This document shows, one piece after another, positions 11,401 to 22,949 of a DNA stretch of 64,000 bases. A program made the position numbers and the translations under genes. Positions within the stretch are counted from its first letter, which is position 1, and each line of letters opens with the position of its first letter. Source of the DNA: Symsagittifera roscoffensis (Eukaryota > Xenacoelomorpha > Acoela > Convolutidae); assembly GCF_963678635.1 (NCBI RefSeq), contig NC_087065.1:66869374-66933373 (forward strand), given 5' to 3'. Under the pieces are notes generated by a model, which was not told the DNA's origin, did not search any database, and saw only the letters and a list, made by a program, of their open reading frames with translations.

Positions 11401-12545
11401 TTTGAATTTGATCTTGAGTAATTCTTTTGACATTGGTTGTTTTGACTGTTTGATCAACTATATCAAATTTGTGAGAAATTTTGTGATATTTTTTGATTTG
11501 GAGATCTTCGGCGGTAGTTATTTTGATAAGGTGATTATTTTCTATAATTATTATAGTTATCTGGGAGTGGTTTTACCTAATTTTTTTTTTGCTGTGAATA
11601 TTTCTGTTCGGTAAGTTTTGTTCTTTTTTCATGTATTGATAAAATGATTTGTTTGGTTCTCTATGTTTCTGTGGTTTGTTCTGATTATCTTGTTGTTTTT
11701 GTCTACATTCAACAATGCTATGTCCGTATCTACGGCACTAGTTACACAATTTTTGAATGACGGATTACCTTTAAACTTTGCATTTTTCTCAAAAATTTTC
11801 AATATTTGAGTGATTTTTTCTGCTTGTTCAGTGTCGGAGTCATAGAAGTTCATTATTTTTAAAGTAGTTGTATGAATGTTATTTACGTTTTGTAATTTTA
11901 AATTTTCTTTTTCTTCTAATTTCAGAGTGATTTCAGATTGTTCTTATTTTTCTACTAGTTTCGGAAGTCTATTTCAGGTTCTCGAACTGAAGCTGGATGT
12001 GATGCTCTTTTTTATAGCTATTTTGCGTAGTTTTGGTGTTAGAGTCATCATTAAGACTTCTGTCGTCTTTGTATTTTTATAGTCATGTGTATTACGAGAA
12101 TATGCTTTTCTCACTAACGTTTCAATTCTTCCTGCAATTTGCTTGATTTTTTCATTATGGACTCTACGAATTCCGTTGCATAGACATCCTTGATGTTGTT
12201 TATTTCTTTCAGAGTTGACTTTTTTTGAAAATTCCTGTGTGAATCTTTTCCAGTCTGATTTAATTTCTATAGTTAGAGCTGAAAACCTCTTTTGGGCTGC
12301 GGCATCAAGTGTGGTTTGGATTAGAGCTGTGCGTCTTTGTATCCAGTTAGGATGAAAAGGCGTATTTACTGGTTCAGGTCCTATATTTAAAATTAAATTA
12401 GCTGTGACTGCGTTTAAAAATCTTTTACTGAGTATTCAGGATTTGTTACTGTGAATACCATAAGTGGTTTATTAGAAGATATAGAAGATCCACCCATAAG
12501 GTATGGATTTATAGTCATTTGTAGGGATTCTGCGGCATTTCGCTT
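11401..12545 (-). pseudogene. Gag capsid and nucleocapsid in original order
   Basis: Read downward from 12545, this is the capsid N-terminal part (start near the equivalent of MPNAAES, here mutated), the charged helical part with LAGRI-like residues, and the CCHC knuckle near 11.73 kb. The knuckle residues can all be seen (C-N-x-C then R-R-Y-G-H-S-I-A-E-C), but a stop replaces the residue before the second cysteine. Many frameshifts break the frame. It gives the reference order from which the five-unit array at 5.7-9.6 kb arose. Confidence 0.55.
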
Positions 12546-13250
12546 TTGATAAAAATTTGTAGGTTGTGATTTTGTAATCTCATGTTGTTGTAAATAATAT
12601 GGTAAGGAGATTTCTTTTTGCTTTTGTGTTGGTGGCTATCTTTGTGAATTTATAGGATTTCGTGATTGGAAGTTATTATTATATGATGCTAAGTTTTGTC
12701 TTGGAGGAAAAATTTGGCTTGTTTGGCGTGTTTGTTCATTTCATGTATATGGTTCAAAAAGATCCAGTTGATAAATAGGATCTGGTTGATCAATATTCCG
12801 GTTATTTTTTTGTTTATTTGTGTTAAATCATTGTTCATTTTGGCTAGAATAGTCTTCATCTTCTGAATAAGGTGGTTGATTTCTTGTAAGATGTTTATTA
12901 GTTATATTATGATTTTGTTGAAAGAACGTGAAGTTTTCGCTACGATCTACTGTAGCTCGTTGTTGATCCTTAAAACAAACTGAGTGAGGGCTTGTTGTGA
13001 TACTTGTTGATTGTAGTTTCCTACCTCTGGTTGTTTTTGACTGTTTATATTAGGGGGTTTTGTTATTTTGATTTTTGCAAAAAAAAGTTGTAACTGTGAT
13101 CTGAAAATTTGTTTCTATTATCTGTTTGTCGTGATGATTGACAGTCCATTTGTGAGTATTTTGGGGTAACAGAAGGTTTCACTGTGGATTGAAGAAATGT
13201 TTGTGGAAATGCGGTAATTCTGTTTTTGGTGTTGTAAGTGCGGAGTGAAA
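12546..13250 (-). pseudogene. Gag N-terminal disordered region, most upstream copy
   Basis: Degraded minus-strand sequence rich in Gln, Ser, Pro and Asn, matching the N-terminal stretches at 2.1-2.6 and 3.7-4.3 kb. Homology to those copies fades at about 13.25 kb. The true gag start codon could not be fixed. Confidence 0.4.
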
Positions 13251-14730
13251 GGGGGAAAGCTTTGTTGTGTTGTTATTGGCATTGTCTCGACTATACCTTT
13301 CTTTAAAAAATGTGATGGGGTTTAAATGTTTTGTTGTGTAAAAGTTCTTGTTCCTCTACAATTTTCTTGTGTATTGATGAATGTAAAGTTTAAAGTATTA
13401 CTCCTGTTCTTGCATTATTGCACTATATTTTGCAGGGGTTGCGTCACTGTTAAGTGGAGTTATTCTGACATAGTCTTTATGACAGATATATAAGAGATTG
13501 ATATATTTGATATAACAGTTGTTATAATAATAAATGAGGGCTGAGACGAATCAATGTCCCAAACATAATATGTTTCACCTACTGATTCAGTTTTGTCGTC
13601 TGAGCTTGGTAATCGGAAACTTTTTCTTGATTGTGCTATAAGATCGATGTTATGGTCAAAATAAAGATTATGATCCATGCTAGTATTTTTTGTAGATCTT
13701 GTTTGACATTTTGTGAAATTTCATTACACTTTAGATTTTCACGGATTGTGTCTAAAAACTTTGCGAAAAGATAGATTTTTAGTCTTACAATTGAGTGTCG
13801 ATTTGCTTGAGTTGGTGATTCATTTTGTGTTTCTTTCAGTTCTTATATAGATATGTTGTTATAAGTAAATGAAGAAACATCATTCGTGAATATTGAAATT
13901 GCTCTTTGTGTACTTTAGTGTTGTATATTTTTATATAATTTCTGAAAAGTTTTGAGAATTCTATATCTATATCATTTGTTTTTGATTTGATATGTAGAAA
14001 GATTTGGGTTTAGTTATAAAAATCCAATAGTAAATATGTCGTATTATGATCTGATATTGCATATAACTTTGAGATAGTGATCAAGGGTTTGTCGTTCAAT
14101 TGTTATTTCAGGAAATTCTTGCTTATATGGCCTTTTTTTTAGTATATTTACAATTAAATTGTGACAAAGTTGTATTTTTCCTCGGGCGGGGTCACTTTGT
14201 GGATGTATAAAAAATGGAAATCGAGTTATCATCGAAATTTTTGTTGTATTCGATCCTTTTTTGTATCTTAAAACTGTTAATGCTTAACTTTCAATGTGTC
14301 TTATTGGTTGATTCCAATTAAGTAAGCGTAATGGTTTTTTTTAATGTCTGATTTTTATATTCTACGTTTTCTTTTAATTGATGATTGTGATGTAGCTTCT
14401 GAGTCAGAAAAACATTTTTGATTTTCTATCGGGGTTTTTTTTAATTAATAAATCTTTCAAATCTTGAAGTTCCTGTATTGTGTTTGTATCTGATTATGAT
14501 TTTGTCCCTTCGAAAATTTTCTTCTAATAATTTGCCTTTGTTGTGTTATTTTTGTCTGTTTTTGTGTCTGTCTTTTCGATCTGATATTTTCTATTGTTTT
14601 TTTGTGCGGTGTGATTACAAAATCGTATCTTTCGTTTTTAATTAAACAATTATGAAATGTCATTGTTTGTTTGCTGCCTAGATTATCTCTTGAAATAAGG
14701 TTTAGGACGATGGGTGCAATCAAGCGGGGA
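13251..14730 (-). other. Unassigned degenerate coding-like sequence
   Basis: Three short minus-strand open stretches are visible: 13460-13678 (contains a hydrophobic run FIIITTVISNISISYISV), 14044-14232 and 14457-14723 (Lys/Arg/Gln-rich C-terminus). They lie upstream of gag on the same strand, where an LTR or the end of another element copy could be. No motif identifies them. An env-like or other retroelement origin is only a guess. Confidence 0.25.
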
Positions 14731-15650
14731 TTAGAGTTTCCATACTCCTAAATTGTTAGTTCTTACGGTTTTTGTGTGGTTATTCTAACTTGGGGCATAG
14801 GTTGTCGTGGTTGACGGGTTGAAGAGAGAGTATATCAGTTCGTGAAAATGATTTTTTACTTCCTCGTGACTAGGTTTTAATTTTTGATGGAGTTACTTAA
14901 TCTAACCTAGGGGTTGTGACTTGTGATCAAGGATTGGAGAATAGTAAATCAACCCACAAGGTTCAGGTATAATTAGAAAACAGGTAGATCGTTGAATACT
15001 ATTTTATGACTTGTTAATTATTTAAGGGTTTTAGCCTGAGTCATCTAAGAGGAAGGGTTCAAGTGAATGATGAGTAACCAAAGTTCTTCACTGTCTATCT
15101 GAATTACAATGGTTAGTTTTTCAAAAAAAAACCTAATCCTGAGTCGCTTATAAGGGTTGGAGAGCGAATCGACGTTTGAGGTCGTTAGACACCTTAAATG
15201 TGTACGGTGGGGAGAACAAAAGGGTTATGTTTTGATCCAAGGGAGGCCTTGATGAGCAGAAACTGAATGAAGATTCAAGGAAGCCTTAATGATCTGTTCA
15301 TTGAAATCAAAAGTGAACTTTGGAAAAACAAGAATAAGTCTTGATACGTTTTTTTTTTAATTTTAGGCTAGGAAAAGTTTAAGAGTTTATGTGAAAGTTT
15401 AAGAATTCGAGTTCAAATGTTCTTAGTTTTTTGAATTGATGCTGTTATGTTTTGGGCGATGAAGCTTGGATGAGAAACGATGATTGTGTAGATTAATAAA
15501 CTAACAATAAAATTTAATACTAACTAATTTTTGTAATTGTTATTCAATAAATTAATTATTCAAAAATTTTGATTTACAGCAGATTTTGGAGGGAACGATT
15601 GTATTCTTTTTATCAGTCGTTATTGTTTAAAAATTAGGTTTAGCACCAAA
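14731..15650. other. No recognisable feature
   Basis: No sustained reading frame, RNA gene or clear repeat was recognised in this AT-rich stretch. Confidence 0.4.
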
Positions 15651-15654
15651 TGAG

Positions 15655-15925
15655 TTGTTGAAGAATTATTCTTCAAACTATTTTCGTGTCCATAAATGAA
15701 AATCTAAATTTGCTGCTTGAAGTATTCTAAATACTGAAATTTGTTCCGGTTTTCGTTGTACTATCATGTAGTAGATTGGTCTGTTTCCTAATCGTTGTTC
15801 GCGTCTTTATCTTCTTCTTCTTGCAATACCTGGTATTTCTCGTATTGTTTGGAAAATTGGCGTAGTTTCATTGAGACGTAGAGACATTTCTATTAAATTG
15901 TCTATTCCATCTAACATTTTTGCAA
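15655..15925 (-). pseudogene. Coding-like remnant of unknown protein
   Basis: With a single stop the minus strand reads through MLDGIDNLIEMSLRLNETTP, an Arg-rich run (GIARRRR), and PIYYMIVQRKPEQISVFRIL. The composition is protein-like and unlike the random flanks. No family was recognised. It may be part of the neighbouring retroelement or of another mobile element. Confidence 0.3.
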
Positions 15926-16026
15926 TTTTTCAATTGTCTAACTCTGAGTTATTTAAGGTCTTGTTCGAGACTTATGGTCGCACCAGATGAGTTATGACCT
16001 TTGGTCTATTCTCATAGAGTAATTTC

Positions 16027-16275
16027 AGATAAGGTACACCGTCTGTTCGTCACGCTATCTTATTTTCCGCCGGATAGATTCGTGCAACTTCTTAGTCTAA
16101 TACCAATCTTAATCTTACTCTTATATCTCCTAGTCTCAGAAGATCTAGTGTATACTTGTTTTCGCAAGTTAGTTCTTGGAGTATATCCAGAGGGAAAACA
16201 ACTGTAGTCTAAGATTTATTCAAATTGTTCTGGTGCTGAAACTACAAGTAGTTTCAGCACTTACAAATAAGTGTC
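16027..16275 (-). repeat. Dispersed repeat with terminal hairpin (copy 1 of 3)
   Basis: Reverse-complement similarity links 16027-16160 to 47280-47405 and 50912-51037 (shared core around GCCGGATAG and TAGTCTA-TACCAAT). Beyond the core lies a hairpin GTGCTGAAACTAC-AA-GTAGTTTCAGCAC at about 16233-16260 (13-bp stem). The other copies carry a CTGAAACTAT-TTC-ATAGTTTCAG hairpin at the equivalent place. Family unknown. Confidence 0.6.
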
Positions 16276-16930
16276 AATGTTAGAGATGGAATATGATTGA
16301 TTGCGTGCTTTTTTTAATAAAATAATCTGAACTAGCAGATTACCTTTTTGAAAAATGTCTTAGATTTACTATTTTTTTTTACTGTTGGAGCCTTTAGATG
16401 TAAAAATATAAAAAGTATCACTCCTGAATATTCTGGATTGTGATGAACAACTTTCTGATGTGAAGTTTGCTCAATTCATCAGTCTGATGAAGATTCTTTG
16501 AAACGAATTTTTTTTTTCAGATTATGCATTAGCGAACATCAATTTTTCAAGACTTGACAAAAATGATTCAACGAAGGTTCATCGCTGAATCAGCAGTGAA
16601 ATAAACCTTGATGAGTATCTCTAAACCCTTAATAGACACAGTTAAAACTCTAACTTCCAAATTATTGCTCAATGATGCACTTCAATGAACTTTTACCGGT
16701 TCATCGAGAGTATCTAAAAAAGTTCAACACAGAAAATGTGAGCTTTATTCTATGCTTTTATTTTTTTCATTCTTTTAACTTCGAAATTTATTTGAAGGAG
16801 CATGCATTTTTGCATATCTATAGAACATAAAACGATGACAAACTTTTGTTTTATGTTGAAACCTTCACACAAAAGTTTTCATACTTAATTCTTCACACAA
16901 AAGTTTTCATGATCACCGTCAAATTCATAC

Positions 16931-17089
16931 CTAGTTTTTTCGCCGCCCTTGCTCTTCTCGCTTATCTTCTGATCTTCTAAAGCGAGGCCGCACAGTCGCA
17001 TGATGCCAACATCAGTTCCGCCTGTCACCATCCACGCATTATCCGTCGACAGCACCTTGTGCAGACCTCTTCGCAGCTTCTCTGTATAC
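16931..17089 (-). CDS. TRPM-like channel gene, SLOG-domain exon 2
   Basis: This exon of 159 nt encodes the second piece of the cytoplasmic SLOG (LSDAT) domain found at the N-terminus of TRPM cation channels. The diagnostic stretch is AWMVTGGTDVGIM, matching the family's A-W-x-x-T-G-G-x-x-x-G-V-M nucleotide-binding-fold loop, preceded by EKLRRGLHKVL. The acceptor is CTGTTAG before 17089 and the donor ACTAG/GTATGA at 16931/16930. Joined to the exon at 19483-19883 it restores a CGG codon across the splice (phase 2 plus 1 nt) and the frame continues without a stop. It ends in phase 2, which fits the plus-strand exon at 51123. Local GC is higher than the flanks, as expected of a coding exon. Confidence 0.75.
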
Positions 17090-17099
17090 CTAACAGCAG

Positions 17100-17915
17100 A
17101 TCACAGGACTCTGCGAAAGGGAATGTCCAATGTCTTTTTATAAGATCAGACGAATACCTTTTTCTATTTTTCCTCAACATGAAAAAACCTTAAGGCGTGT
17201 CATAAATTGACTGTGAGCTTAAGATGTGTTATGAAGTATTTTCGACAGAAAGTTAAACTGACAGTTTTCTGTAATTTCAGGAAAATTTTGATCTTATGCG
17301 CGTTTTTGGCGCGCACTCCTTCCTCATTGGTCGTGTAATTTACCGCAAACGTCTGGGCACTGTCCTAAAAAGTATTCAGATTTGTTTGGTCAAATCTGAT
17401 GATATCGTGAAATCGTGCCAAAGGCGGTAAAAGAGTTTAATTTCTATGAGAAAGAAAACCTCCACACTCTATCTTATTCAGATAACTATTAATTCACGCA
17501 TTTTAATTTCGGTAAAATTCGACTTAGTTTCCAAAAATGTTCGAATTTTGTCGATTTTTATTAGGTCGACCATACAATGATTTTCGGAGCTCTCCTAGAG
17601 CACTGGCAGACCCTGATTTGTTTAAATTATTTTGCCGCTGGTTTTAACAAGCCAAAAAAGGCATGCTTAGAACCTTTTGGAAAATTTTTACCAAAAAGCG
17701 CGTTTTTTCGGCGCGAGATTTCTCCTCAAACTTTCAAAATGATGGCACTTTTAGAAAAATTTCAAGGTTCATCAGCCAAAATTGAAAAACTCACAAAAGT
17801 ACAAAAGGTCCTTTGGGTCGGCAGAGGGTCGATTCCCTGATAAAAAAGCGTCCGCATCCCCCCCTAAATCCTCCCCCTACCCCTTGAAATCTAGTATATA
17901 TTGGCGCCCTTAGAA
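17100..17915. other. Intron 1 sequence without recognisable genes
   Basis: A plus-strand frame at 17577-17840 is open for 87 codons but shows no family features and lies antisense inside the presumed TRPM intron. I do not call it a gene. Confidence 0.4.
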
Positions 17916-17919
17916 AAAA

Positions 17920-18065
17920 ACATGGTTGGTTGACAGTAGTATTGTATCGTGTCTCGGATTCTAGGGGGGGGGGGGGGCTCACATAAGGCAAAATCCTAGG
18001 AAAGGGGTCCTTCATTTTTTGGAGGACCCTTATCTTGGGATTTTGTAAGAAAAAAAACGTAAGTT
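17920..18065 (+). repeat. Left arm of inverted-repeat pair with G tract
   Basis: This arm contains ACAGTAGTATTGTATC, a long G run at about 17966-17979, CTCACATAA, GGGGTCCTT and ATTTTGTAAG, in the same order as the reverse complement of 19050-19222. Similarity spans about 140 bp with mismatches. The pair brackets about 1 kb and could be the ends of a non-autonomous DNA transposon or a fold-back structure. Confidence 0.65.
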
Positions 18066-18301
18066 CCCACCCCTACAGTACAAGACACCCTCTATAGGAT
18101 CTTGTTAAGATTATCAGGATAAGTTTGTTTCAAATACGTCTAAAATTCGTGACTTATTATCAAATCAATAGCAGTTACTCTGCTTTTTTGCTATTACTTT
18201 GTTTATTTTTTCCAACACCTCTCCAACCTGCTGAATTTCAAGCCGTGGAAAAAAACTGACTGGCAGATACCGTTTAGACTCATCAAGATATCGGTTGAAA
18301 A

Positions 18302-18592
18302 TTATCGAATGAAACACCGGAAGTTTTTATCAACCCATATTGAGTTAAAATCAAACGAATAGTCGAATACGTTTTCATAATCAGCATTAGTAGGATCGCT
18401 CACAGTACCAAACTTTTGTTTTGTAGAAATGCACCAAGTGTAGAAATGCACATGAAGCTCACTCAAATAAAATTGTTCTTTGAAAATTAACTCGCATTCT
18501 TTCTTTAAAATTTCTTTTGCCCTCTCGAGAAACACGACGTATCGTTCTTTACAAAGTTTGAAAAATGAATTTTTTTCCGTGATTGAAAACAC
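18302..18592 (-). CDS. Hypothetical ORF inside the inverted-repeat pair
   Basis: A 96-codon minus-strand frame beginning MFSITEKNSFFKLCKERYVV. It is charged and Phe/Tyr-rich with mixed composition, and more protein-like than chance AT-rich frames, but no family was recognised. It could be a decayed piece of a DNA transposon bounded by the flanking inverted repeats, or a chance frame in the TRPM intron. Confidence 0.25.
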   Translation of the reverse strand: MFSITEKNSFFKLCKERYVVFLERAKEILKKECELIFKEQFYLSELHVHFYTWCISTKQKFGTVSDPTNADYENVFDYSFDFNSIWVDKNFRCFIR

Positions 18593-19049
18593 TCCTAATT
18601 GTAAATGTTCATTATCAATATCTTCACTACACCAACTTCCCTCTAATTTCTTTTTTTAATTTCAAAAGTTGACAAATGTATCCTTTGGTATTTTTGCCCA
18701 GAAATTGGAGGTGCAATTGGAGAGTGATTTCAATTTACTGCCTTTTTACCATAAAATATAGCTCAAGTTAATGAAACAGTTTAGTGCAGCCAACAATTAA
18801 GCTACGCTGCCGAGATTGCCGGCGAACTTTTTTTTGTACCATTAAAGTCAAATCCACTTTCACTAACAAATTTCAACTAGATCGAAAGATCATTCGCCGA
18901 AAACAAATCTAACAGTTAATATGAGTCATATAATTACTCAGACCAATAATTAGGAACCAAAAATTGGAATTAGAGAGAATTTTGTATAGTTTCTCTTGTA
19001 GTAGCAAGATCCTAAGTAGGGGGTTTTCTACTTTTTGAGTGGAAGAATT

Positions 19050-19222
19050 CTTTTGCTTACAAAATCCTAGGATGATGGCCCTCCAAAAAATTAAGGACCC
19101 CCTTTCCTAGTATTTTGCTTTATGTGAGACCCCCCAGCACCCCCCCCCCCCTTAGGAAGTTCCCAGTTCCCTTTAGGATCCGGGGCCTGATACAATACTA
19201 CTGTTGAACGAAAACGGTTATA
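19050..19222 (-). repeat. Right arm of inverted-repeat pair with C tract
   Basis: Reverse complement of the arm at 17920-18065, with the order TTACAAAATCCTAGGAT, AAGGACCCCC, TATGTGAG, a C tract at about 19140-19151 and GATACAATACTACTGTTG. See the left arm. Confidence 0.65.
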
Positions 19223-19482
19223 AAACAATTAGTTTTAAACAATACTAATGGGGTACCATTTGATCGGTGATGGGTCGAAACGCACCAAATGATCTCAGAT
19301 AAATTAAAGACATTAATCGAGCGCCAGGCCCTGGGAAATGAACCTCCCTAAAGACAAAATTTTGAAAAGTTTTTTAAAATGGATTTTGGCAATAGAAACT
19401 AGAGGAAAAACAAATCAATACAGTAGATAGCCTTTTAAAAAAAATCAAGTATAAAGTTTCGCTTAGTAAGGTTATTACGTAC

Positions 19483-19883
19483 CGTCTCTTGAGCACGAAG
19501 TTAGACGCTCCTCCAGCTACTGACAAAATAAAATCAGGGGGTTTGGTTTTGTCATCTGATTCCGGTTCCTTTTTTTTCGCTGATTGGTTTTGTTTCGTTC
19601 CCCGAGTCTTACCGCAACAAAACAAAGATGCTGGTGATTTTTCAGGTTGAGGCTCTTCCGTTTGCGTTTGCTCTTCGGGCTCTTTATTCCCAGGATTTGA
19701 TTTTATCCACTTCAAGAAGTACTCGGCGAGTGTATCGTTCTCGTGAAAATAGATTCTTTCGAAAACCCAAGTCTTCGTTTCTATTTGAATTATTTGTTTG
19801 TTTTGATTATCTTTTTTTGAATAACCAAAACCATAGATCTTGTCCTTCCAATGTTTCTGCTGGTCTTCCTTCTCGCCTACCAT
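19483..19883 (-). CDS. TRPM-like channel gene, first visible coding exon
   Basis: The start ATG at 19883 is preceded in frame by a TAA 9 nt upstream, so this looks like the true initiator. The exon encodes 133 codons plus two bases: a charged N-terminus, RIYFHENDTLAEYFLKW, a Glu/Pro/Lys-rich linker, a CCGK segment, and finally DFILSVAGGASNFVLKR. The last segment matches the opening strand of the TRPM SLOG domain (x-I-S-V-x-G-G-A-x-x-F-x-L). A good donor, ACG/GTACGT, follows. TRPM proteins are cation channels of the plasma or organelle membranes with a large cytoplasmic N-terminus; only that N-terminal part is seen here. Neighbouring exons: 16931-17089 on the same strand, then, on the other strand beyond the gap, 51123 onward. 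Confidence 0.75.
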
Positions 19884-19899
19884 TATTGTTTATTCGGTG

Positions 19900-22430
19900 A
19901 AAGTGGAAAGCTTTGTCTTGCTGCAGATAAAAAAAATCACGCCTACTTTTTGTCTCAGTCTTACGCTTAAAACATCTAGCTTCGAACAAACACAATGAGT
20001 ACTCAAAAGAATTAGAAATTAACTCGGATTTGAACAAAACTTATTTCTCAGATATACTAAAGCTGGAAAATGGTATGCAAATTGAAGTACTTATACTTAC
20101 AAGCCTTCATTTTTCAGTGCTGAAGAACTTTGTAATTTACTTGTTCAACTGAAAATAAACCACCAATTCAACCAGCATCGCAAAATTGCCTGTCAATCTC
20201 AAAAAGCAATTATAATCAAAAACAAAAGGCTAGTCTTCGCTTTGCAAAAGCTGAAATTTAGAAGCATATGGTTTCGCCTATAACTGAACACGATCAGACA
20301 AACTGCGCGTTTCAAAGAAAAACGCAACAATTAGAGCAAAATCGGATTTTTTTTCACAAATAATTTGCTGAGCAAGGCTTCTAACGATAGAAGAGCCGTT
20401 TTCCATTTTGATGACCTGCCACAGCTTTGCAGTGATGTCATCATGATCTTTTTTACAACCATTTTTTATTTTAAAAAAGTTGCCGGTGCAAGATGACTAC
20501 TAAAAAAATTTAGCTTGACCAAATCTTTTTATGCCTATTTTAGTAGTTTTGTATCATGTTGAACTCGCACGTATGGCCATCTATGATTCAACTTACCATG
20601 AATCAGTGCTGCGAATGTACTGATCATGGATAAGTGGCCACTTTTCAGGATCTGGAACAGCGCTAAATATTTTAACTAAAGTGCAGCACTAAATTACGGA
20701 TAGTTCAGTGTGTCCATGGCCATTCTAAAAAGATACTAATTCAGAGATTTTTAGGCGCTTAATCCGAAATTTCCAAAACTTATCGTTTTTTTTTGTCCTG
20801 ATCTTGGATATGTGGTAACTGATCAGGGTCTGAAATAGCGATAATTTTCTCTGCGACGACAATGCGGGGGGATGTCCATGAAAATTTAAAGGATCACTAT
20901 CTTATGATTTTGTAAATGAACGTAAATAAGCAAAAAAAATGTTTTACATAGCTCAGAGATTTAGGTAGAGTTGGAATAAAACTTTTTGTTTTATTTTAAA
21001 AATTCGCTAGCAAAGTTGTCGCCCCAACGTAGTTGCTGCTAGCAGTAAAATATTTTTTTGACATTTATGCATGCTATATTGGTAAAACGTCTATAAACAA
21101 AAACTTTTTATGCAAATTGCAGCGGCAAACTTGCATCAAAGTATTGAAAATTCCAAACGGATTAAAGGTTTATAACTCACGATAGCCTTAGGATGAGTGA
21201 AAAGTCCAAAAAAGAGAATACTTTAGAAAAAAATGATGAACATTGAAAAACTTTGAAAAGTTTTGAAGAATAATTCCTTGGAACGCTGTCAGAGAGTGGA
21301 CCAATGACCGTTACACATCAACGGTAGCATAATTTTGCTAAACCAGACAGAAAACGACAACTGGAAAGAAGTAGTCTTTTAAAAAAAACCCTTTCATCAA
21401 ACGCTATCAATTTCAGTAGATCATTAAGAGAAACCTTGAATGAGCCACCTTTCAAATAATTAAAAATAGGAAACGCAATTTTTAGTTGTTTTTTTAAACG
21501 ACAAATTGACTACATCAGAAACAAAGTAAATTTATAAAACAGAGGAAATTTATCACAATTAAAAAAAAAAACCTCAGGAACAAAAAATGGAATTTCATCA
21601 CAACATAAGAAAGCAACCTACAACACTGAAATAAGTTTGTGTAGAAGTGAAATACTTATAAGACAAGAAACATGGCTCTCTATTTAGCACTTGAAGCTGA
21701 CAGTTTGACCCATATAAAGATTAAACTTTCAATTGTTTTAAATATCTAGCAGAAAAAACCCAAAGTAATGAACAAACAACGGCAACTCATGAACACCCAA
21801 TTGAATAATATTTTGTTTCGAAGTCATAGCTGAGTTTGTTTGAAGATTTTATTTATCAATTAAAAATTTTGCCTGTCCGTTCACGTAGAAATAACAAAAA
21901 TTAGGAAAACTCCTGCAAATCTTGTATTGGAAAAACCAATGAAAGTTACAAATACATAGACTATTTTACAATTCAATTTAAACTCTGGATGTCTCAATGA
22001 AATAAAAAACACTTTATCAATGGATTTTACTGCTTGTTGCAATGAAAGTTTGCGCATTGAAGTCAAAACTGTTTATAACTTTGGTTAACTCATTCAAACT
22101 CAAAGATTTTCAGAACAGCAATCCATACGTACATACATCCATACTCAAATTCCCAAAAATAGAAACACACATGCGTAAAAAAATACAAAGTTTACGTACA
22201 TACACTCAAACTTACAAACATACAAGCAACAATATGTTCAGAGAAACATCTAGTTAAATTTTCGACATTACTGTAGAGAGTAAAAGTAAAATCAGATAAT
22301 ATACTTAGACAAAAGGAGACTTTGAGTTATAGATTTTTATAGCCACAAAAGCACTTGATTTTGAAATAAGAACTTATTCAGAAGAAAGACATGCAGACAA
22401 ACAAGCAGACATACAGAAAAACAAATGTAT
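19900..22430. other. No recognisable gene
   Basis: AT-rich sequence upstream of the TRPM start on the minus strand. Short frames (for example 21881-22066 minus) have no protein-like features. A promoter for the TRPM gene should lie here if 19883 is the start, but no specific element was identified. Confidence 0.4.
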
Positions 22431-22434
22431 AAAA

Positions 22435-22485
22435 ACATACATACATGTATACAAACATACATCCATCCATACATCCATCCATACA

Positions 22486-22518
<33 letters not shown>

Positions 22519-22693
22519 TCACACATACATACATACATACATACATACATACATACATACATACATACATACATACATACATACATACATGCATACATAC
22601 ATACATACATACATACATACATACATACATACATACATACATACATACATACATACATACATACATACATACATACATACATACATACATACA

Positions 22694-22727
<34 letters not shown>

Positions 22728-22941
22728 CATACATACATACATACATACATACATACATACATACATACATACATACATACATACATACATACATACATAC
22801 ATACATACATACATACATACATACATACATACATACATACATACATACATACATACATACATACATACATACATACATACATACATACACACATACATAC
22901 ATACATACATAAATACATACATACATACAATACATACATAA
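22435..22941. repeat. Long (ACAT)n tetranucleotide microsatellite
   Basis: About 500 bp of nearly perfect ACAT/ATAC repeats with a few interruptions (for example ATATATAC near 22722 and ACACAC near 22888). Long open frames on both strands are products of the four-base period and are not genes. Confidence 0.97.
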
Positions 22942-22949
22942 GGGCGGTA

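Larger units (their letters stand above)
1..13250 (-). mobile_element. Rearranged Ty3/gypsy-like LTR retrotransposon relic
   Basis: Minus-strand pieces of one retrotransposon fill this interval. Read from 13.25 kb downward, the longest contiguous run is gag N-terminus, capsid, zinc-knuckle nucleocapsid, basic tail and protease (13.25 to about 10.4 kb). After that the order is scrambled by duplications: capsid piece, five nucleocapsid units, tail, protease, gag N-terminus and capsid twice, then tail, pre-RT and integrase zinc finger at the left edge. Reverse transcriptase and most of RNase H are missing. No LTR was recognised. Stops and frameshifts are dense, so nothing here looks functional. 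The family call rests on the zinc knuckle, protease-like segment and integrase zinc finger occurring in Ty3/gypsy order. Confidence 0.8.

Noticed and set aside
16909-16980. Signal-peptide-like ORF on the plus strand (MITVKFIPSFFAALALLAYL)
   Set aside because: Only 23 codons, and exactly antisense to a well-supported TRPM exon with proper splice sites.
19374-19482. Continuation of the TRPM exon-1 frame (YVITLLSETLYLIFF)
   Set aside because: It follows a strong donor GTACGT; SLOG similarity continues in the exon at 17089 instead.
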